Under the pieces are notes generated by a model that saw nothing but the letters and a program-made list of their open reading frames with translations, made no database searches and was not told the origin of the DNA. A program made the position numbers and the translations under genes. From assembly GCA_023105745.1 (NCBI GenBank), contig JALGQZ010000018.1, positions 16,501,773 to 16,565,772 on the forward strand: DNA of 64,000 bases. Direction: 5' to 3'. Source of the stretch: Austropuccinia psidii. Lineage: Eukaryota; Basidiomycota; Pucciniomycetes; Pucciniales; Sphaerophragmiaceae. Below, in pieces: positions 60,530 through 64,000 of the stretch (position 1 is the stretch's first letter; each line of letters opens with the position of its first letter).

Positions 60530-60991
60530 ATGTCATCTTCCAAGTCACATAAATCCTGTTCAGGTTCTGTTCATGACTCAGATAGTGAATCTAGCATAGA
60601 ATATGTTCAAACACAGTCACCATTGAGTCCCAACATTCCTCTCACAACCCCTATCGCATCCTCAATGAATGTATCAGGTCTTAACATTGGTGTGGGCAAT
60701 CCAAAGGCTCCAACTTCAAGCACTTGGTTGATCCCAAATATTTCTATCACTCCAATTCCCCCGAATCCCACTAATACACAAACGCATGTGTCTCAGGGGC
60801 CAGAAGGCACACCTCAAATCTCATCACACGCTAATCCCCAATCAAAATTTCCACGTGAGTTCCTCCTTAATCCCGGTCAGAATCCAGTCGCATCCCAGGA
60901 TCCCTTTGGCCAAAGTAAACAGCCAACCCTCAATATTCCATCAGGATCTCAGGTTCATGTGGGTGATGAAAGGCGCGTGGATGGGGGGTGA
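60530..60991 (+). CDS. ORF1, second copy
   Basis: 153 codons from the ATG matching 412 in the first copy (MSSSKSHKSCSGSVHDSDSE). It ends earlier, at TGA after Val-Asp-Gly-Gly, because of an extra G compared with 880-890. Same Ser/Pro-rich, low-complexity character; function unknown. Which of the two C-termini is ancestral cannot be told from two copies. Confidence 0.45.
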   Translation: MSSSKSHKSCSGSVHDSDSESSIEYVQTQSPLSPNIPLTTPIASSMNVSGLNIGVGNPKAPTSSTWLIPNISITPIPPNPTNTQTHVSQGPEGTPQISSHANPQSKFPREFLLNPGQNPVASQDPFGQSKQPTLNIPSGSQVHVGDERRVDGG

Positions 60992-61131
60992 CGAAAAAGA
61001 CCATTGTAGAATGTAACTTGGAGTGGTCTGTCGGAGGGAAATCCAGGATTGATGCTTCATCAAAGTAAGTAATTTTAATTTTGGAGTATAACCTTTTTCA
61101 CATTTTGATATTTTTGTTTCATGGGTTAGAT

Positions 61132-62591
61132 ATGGCACCTAAATGCAAGTCAGTCCGATCTCAGGAGCCAATTGAAGATCGTGAGTATGACCGGTCTTCA
61201 TTAATTTTTTGATGTGTTAACTGATGATGTGCATGGCAGGTAATGAACTTTATGCATCTTCACCTCTGGTCCATAAAGAGAAAGTCTCTGGACGTCATCA
61301 TCCATATGCCTCCAAACCAAGAACAGCTCATGCCAGTTCATCAAGAGAAAAAATGGTGGCTGATGAGGATGAGAACATGTCTCCGACTCAAATGGAAACA
61401 AATGATGAATCAAGGAGGGACAATTTCACGGGGCATGAGCATGGCACTCAGTCAAATAATGAGTTCACCCATCCTCAAATGGGCCTTTCCCAGAGTATGA
61501 TTGAACAATCCGTGGTCAGACAGCAAAGGAACCAGGCTTGTAAAGCTCACAATGTGGCAAAACGTGCAAGCCAGAAGGAGCAACAAAAATGGCTGAAAGC
61601 AGAACTTCCAGAGAATGTCCATGGAATGAGATCAGCAGTACATGCACATTGCCTGTTCCTACTCAAAGTTAGGGATAAGTATTTTTCCTCACTACCAGCA
61701 CCACCAAGCACTAAAGAGTGTGAAATTGCAATTCAAGTGGCTGGTCATCTTGGATATGTCCCCGAGAATGTTTTCAATGAGCCATCAACACAGGTTCAGT
61801 CTCAGGGTTTCCAAAGCTACTGCGAAAATGAGCTCCACAAGCTAGGACTAAAGCGATTCACTTGGGACTGGGAGAGCTCATGGCAACATCCGTTCAATGA
61901 GCCAATGTCTATGGTGTTCTACCGTACATTCCGTCTTGCACTGGTCAGCACCAAGTATCATCATTACTGTTGGAACAAGGATCATAATAACTATGGGGTC
62001 GTGGCGGCTTTAATGGAGCAATATTTCACTTATTTGAAAATAGAATGGAAGTCTATTCAAAAGGATGCCGAGTATTTGGTTAAAAAGAAGGAGAATCAAA
62101 AGCTTGCAAAGATTCGTCAAAGGGTTAGTTAATGTATCTCTTCTTCATTGTGAGCAAATACTGATGATGATCTACTTGATTATGTGCAGACCTGTGAGTG
62201 CCGTCGTGAATGGTGTGATACGGCTAAATTTCCCATTTTAGCATCACAATTCAATGACCCTTGAGTATGTTCAGATACTGAGGAGGTACTGGAAAATGGC
62301 CGTCAAGTTTACCGCAAAGTGGGATTACGCTGGTGCTCCCAGTTATTTAATGAATTGGTATTAAAAATGGATCAAGACATAGAGTTGTGTAATCGCATTA
62401 AAAAAAAGGGTAAAAAAACTATTGATAGATTGCCAGAATTACGATCGACAGATGATGGTGATATTCCGGAAGGCTTATCATTTCAGGTATTTGATCAAGA
62501 TTGGCTCAAAGGCTGTAGTAAGATGCAGACTAGCGCCCTCAAAATAATTCACATGCCAGTTATTAGGCCAAATGGTGATGCTCTGCAATAA
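61132..62591 (+). pseudogene. ORF2, second copy (different nonsense mutation)
   Basis: Exons 61132-61180, 61240-62123 and 62190-62591; the second acceptor is the clean GTGCAG and the first is GGCAG. The reading frame is open through exon 2, including the position of the stop in the first copy (TAT at 62031-62033). It is closed in exon 3 by TGA at 62262-62264, where the first copy has GGA. Domain description as for the first copy: polar N-terminus, basic helix, globular part with YHHYCWNKDHNNYG, and a CECRREW-type last exon. Confidence 0.6.
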
Positions 62592-62693
62592 GTTAGTAAT
62601 ATAAATGTATAGCACCGTTACAAATTAACATTTTGTGAATTCTTTGTGCAGGTGTAATACAATCTGAGTATTATTTCTTACAGATTCAACAAC

Positions 62694-63044
62694 TTGCTAA
62701 ATATGCCAGAATATAGACAATATGAATTGGAATGTATCACCGTCTCCCTTAGAAATAAGACTCTATTGCTCATTTTCATTGAGGAAATATTGAAGGAGTT
62801 CAATCCAACTCATGGTGTTCATAATTGTGGACCTATTCCAGGGTCAACAAGAGTTATCAACTTGGTCAAACACAAATTATATAATATCAATAAGTCTCAC
62901 GCAGTTAATGATTTTTTCTTTTCTTGGACCTATTGGTGTTTGGAAAATGTCATTTCCATAAGGAAGGATCTTAGAATAGCAATACAATTAGGGTCAAAGA
63001 TGATCTTGAAAGGTACCTTCCGCATGTTGACCTCAACTGAATGA
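62694..63044 (+). CDS. Small ORF of unknown function (doubtful)
   Basis: Up to 116 codons (first ATG at 62703: MPEYRQYELECITVSLRNKT) preceded by an acceptor-like TTTCTTACAG at 62674-62683, so it could be an exon after ORF2. The equivalent in the first copy has one stop. The last ~115 bp overlap the end of the SNF2 gene on the other strand. No family recognised; could be chance. Confidence 0.25.
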   Translation: MLNMPEYRQYELECITVSLRNKTLLLIFIEEILKEFNPTHGVHNCGPIPGSTRVINLVKHKLYNINKSHAVNDFFFSWTYWCLENVISIRKDLRIAIQLGSKMILKGTFRMLTSTE

Positions 63045-64000
63045 GGAGTGATATAGTGGATGACCTTTACAGGTTGTTGTTGGCCAATAAAATGGAGTCA
63101 ATCAACAGCCTGAGCCTCAATGGCTGGGTTCCAATTGGGCTCCTGGAAATGAGGATGTCAGGGGCCGCAAATCAGAGCAAAAATTTGGGGGTCCCCTCAC
63201 CATTAAATAGACCGTATTAGCACAATTTATATTGAGGCCAGTTCCAGCTGCAGCAATGGATGCAATGAGTACTTCACATTCTGGATTATTGAAGAAATTC
63301 TCCAGTGCCTTCTCCTGTGCTCGTGCTTTAATTGTTCCATCAATTTGTGCTGAAAGGATAGAGTGATGGGCAAGTGCAATACCAATTCTAAAATATGAAA
63401 AAGTCAGATGGATTCAATTGGTAATAGATGCATATTAGAATTAACGCACAAATCTATAAATTGGGTCCATTGGGTATAAACCACAGATTTGGTTGGACCA
63501 CACCTTGTTTGTTTGTTCTTCATTAAGATTTGTAGGAGGTGTGCAATTTTACTACTCATCATGCATGTTTCCACATCCACAATAGTTCATGTGATTGTTG
63601 GCGAGTTATCCTGAGTTCTCCTGCCCTCAGGGTCTTCCAAATCTGCCTCCGCAATTGTGTTAAGCATGATGTGATGGTTACAACATATTCGCAGCTAATT
63701 AATATTTCTGAAAAATTCTCCAGGTCCTTTGCTTTTGGATGATAGGAATTCTTCATATAATATGGAATATTCTTGCTGCATGGTCGGGTTGAGTGGGAGC
63801 AGCTCATAATGATGGCTAATAGTGGGGAGGGATTCAAGATGTGTGGTTTTGGTGTGGCGCAAACTTAAATGCCGCAATGCCAAATGCAAGATATAATTGC
63901 AACCTTTGGAAAGACTACTCAGGATGAATGGTGACCAGTTATCTTGATCGGCGCTCCAGGGTTGAGTGATGAATGATATTATGCCCAAAAGGTCATAAAT
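62930..64000 (-). pseudogene. SNF2-family helicase, second copy, cut by window end
   Basis: Minus strand; contains the helicase-C half. Motif VI is near 63110, the AAGTGLN motif near 63235 and the SNF2 motif III region near 64000. Collinear with 2808-3880 and with similar frame breaks. The ATPase half lies beyond the window. Confidence 0.75.

Larger units (their letters stand above)
51738..64000 (+). mobile_element. Composite DNA transposon Z2, left-hand part
   Basis: Starts with the inverted counterpart of the Z1 terminus and contains the Tnp2/Plavaka transposase gene (-), ORF1 (+), ORF2 (+) and the start of the SNF2 gene (-). From 60119 to the window end it is collinear with 1-3880. Inserts inside it: repeat Y1 (54245-56143) and repeat Y2 (57854-59829). 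The right end lies beyond the window. Confidence 0.5.
60119..64000 (+). repeat. Direct duplicate of 1-3880
   Basis: Collinear over its whole visible length at roughly 95% identity by eye, with scattered substitutions and a few 1-3 bp indels. Contains the second ORF1, ORF2 and SNF2 copies; it reaches the window end, so the true length is unknown. Confidence 0.95.

Noticed and set aside
1..64000. Repeat at both window ends as an assembly artefact
   Set aside because: The two copies differ at about 5% of positions, including distinct stop codons, so they are real paralogous copies and not the same sequence placed twice.
1..64000. tRNA, rRNA, CRISPR arrays, bacterial operons or ribosome-binding sites
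   Set aside because: None found; the introns and transposon types indicate a fungal nuclear genome, where CRISPR arrays and Shine-Dalgarno sites are not expected.

Overview
This window is a transposon mosaic from a fungal nuclear genome, most likely a rust fungus (Pucciniales). The predicted proteins strongly resemble, from memory, those of the myrtle rust Austropuccinia psidii, whose genome is very large and rich in Ty3/Gypsy elements. The evidence is AT-rich DNA, short spliceosomal introns, chromodomain Ty3/Gypsy elements, a basidiomycete Tnp2/Plavaka-type transposase, a Tet-like 2OG-Fe(II) dioxygenase and SNF2 helicases. I see no ordinary housekeeping gene, tRNA, rRNA or CRISPR array. The species call is from recall and needs a database search.

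Layout. (1) 1-17570 appears to be the right-hand part of a large composite DNA transposon, called Z1 here. It holds ORF1 and ORF2 (+), an SNF2 helicase (-), a cysteine-motif gene (+), a 40-bp minisatellite, a Tet-like dioxygenase (-), an unknown multi-exon gene (-), a second minisatellite and a terminal inverted repeat ending near 17570. A solo LTR (14790-16714, 5-bp target duplication GGCAG) sits inside it. (2) 17571-51737 is a nest of Ty3/Gypsy elements of at least two related families. It includes solo LTRs with target duplications (25350-27177, ATTTC; 35801-37240, ATTGG), an LTR inside another LTR, degenerate gag genes (D, F, C, A, E) and one nearly complete but mutated element B (42651-51213: gag, protease, RT, RNase H, integrase, chromodomain, 3' LTR). 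(3) 51738-64000 appears to be the left-hand part of a second copy, Z2. It starts with the same terminal repeat in the opposite orientation, then a Tnp2/Plavaka transposase gene (-) split by a 1.9-kb repeat. A related repeat follows, and then ORF1, ORF2 and SNF2 again, about 95% identical by eye to 1-3880.

Main interpretation (inference): overlaying Z1 and Z2 gives one roughly 20-kb element, net of later insertions, in the order TIR - Tnp2 transposase - ORF1 - ORF2 - SNF2 - Cys-motif gene - Tet-like dioxygenase - unknown gene - TIR. It would be a DNA transposon carrying a chromatin remodeller and a 5-methylcytosine-oxidase-like protein. Tet/JBP genes are known to travel with KDZ transposons in basidiomycetes. 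Linkage to a Tnp2/Plavaka element together with SNF2 is the part that looks new. All genes here are damaged to some degree, so this window shows fossils of such an element rather than a working copy.
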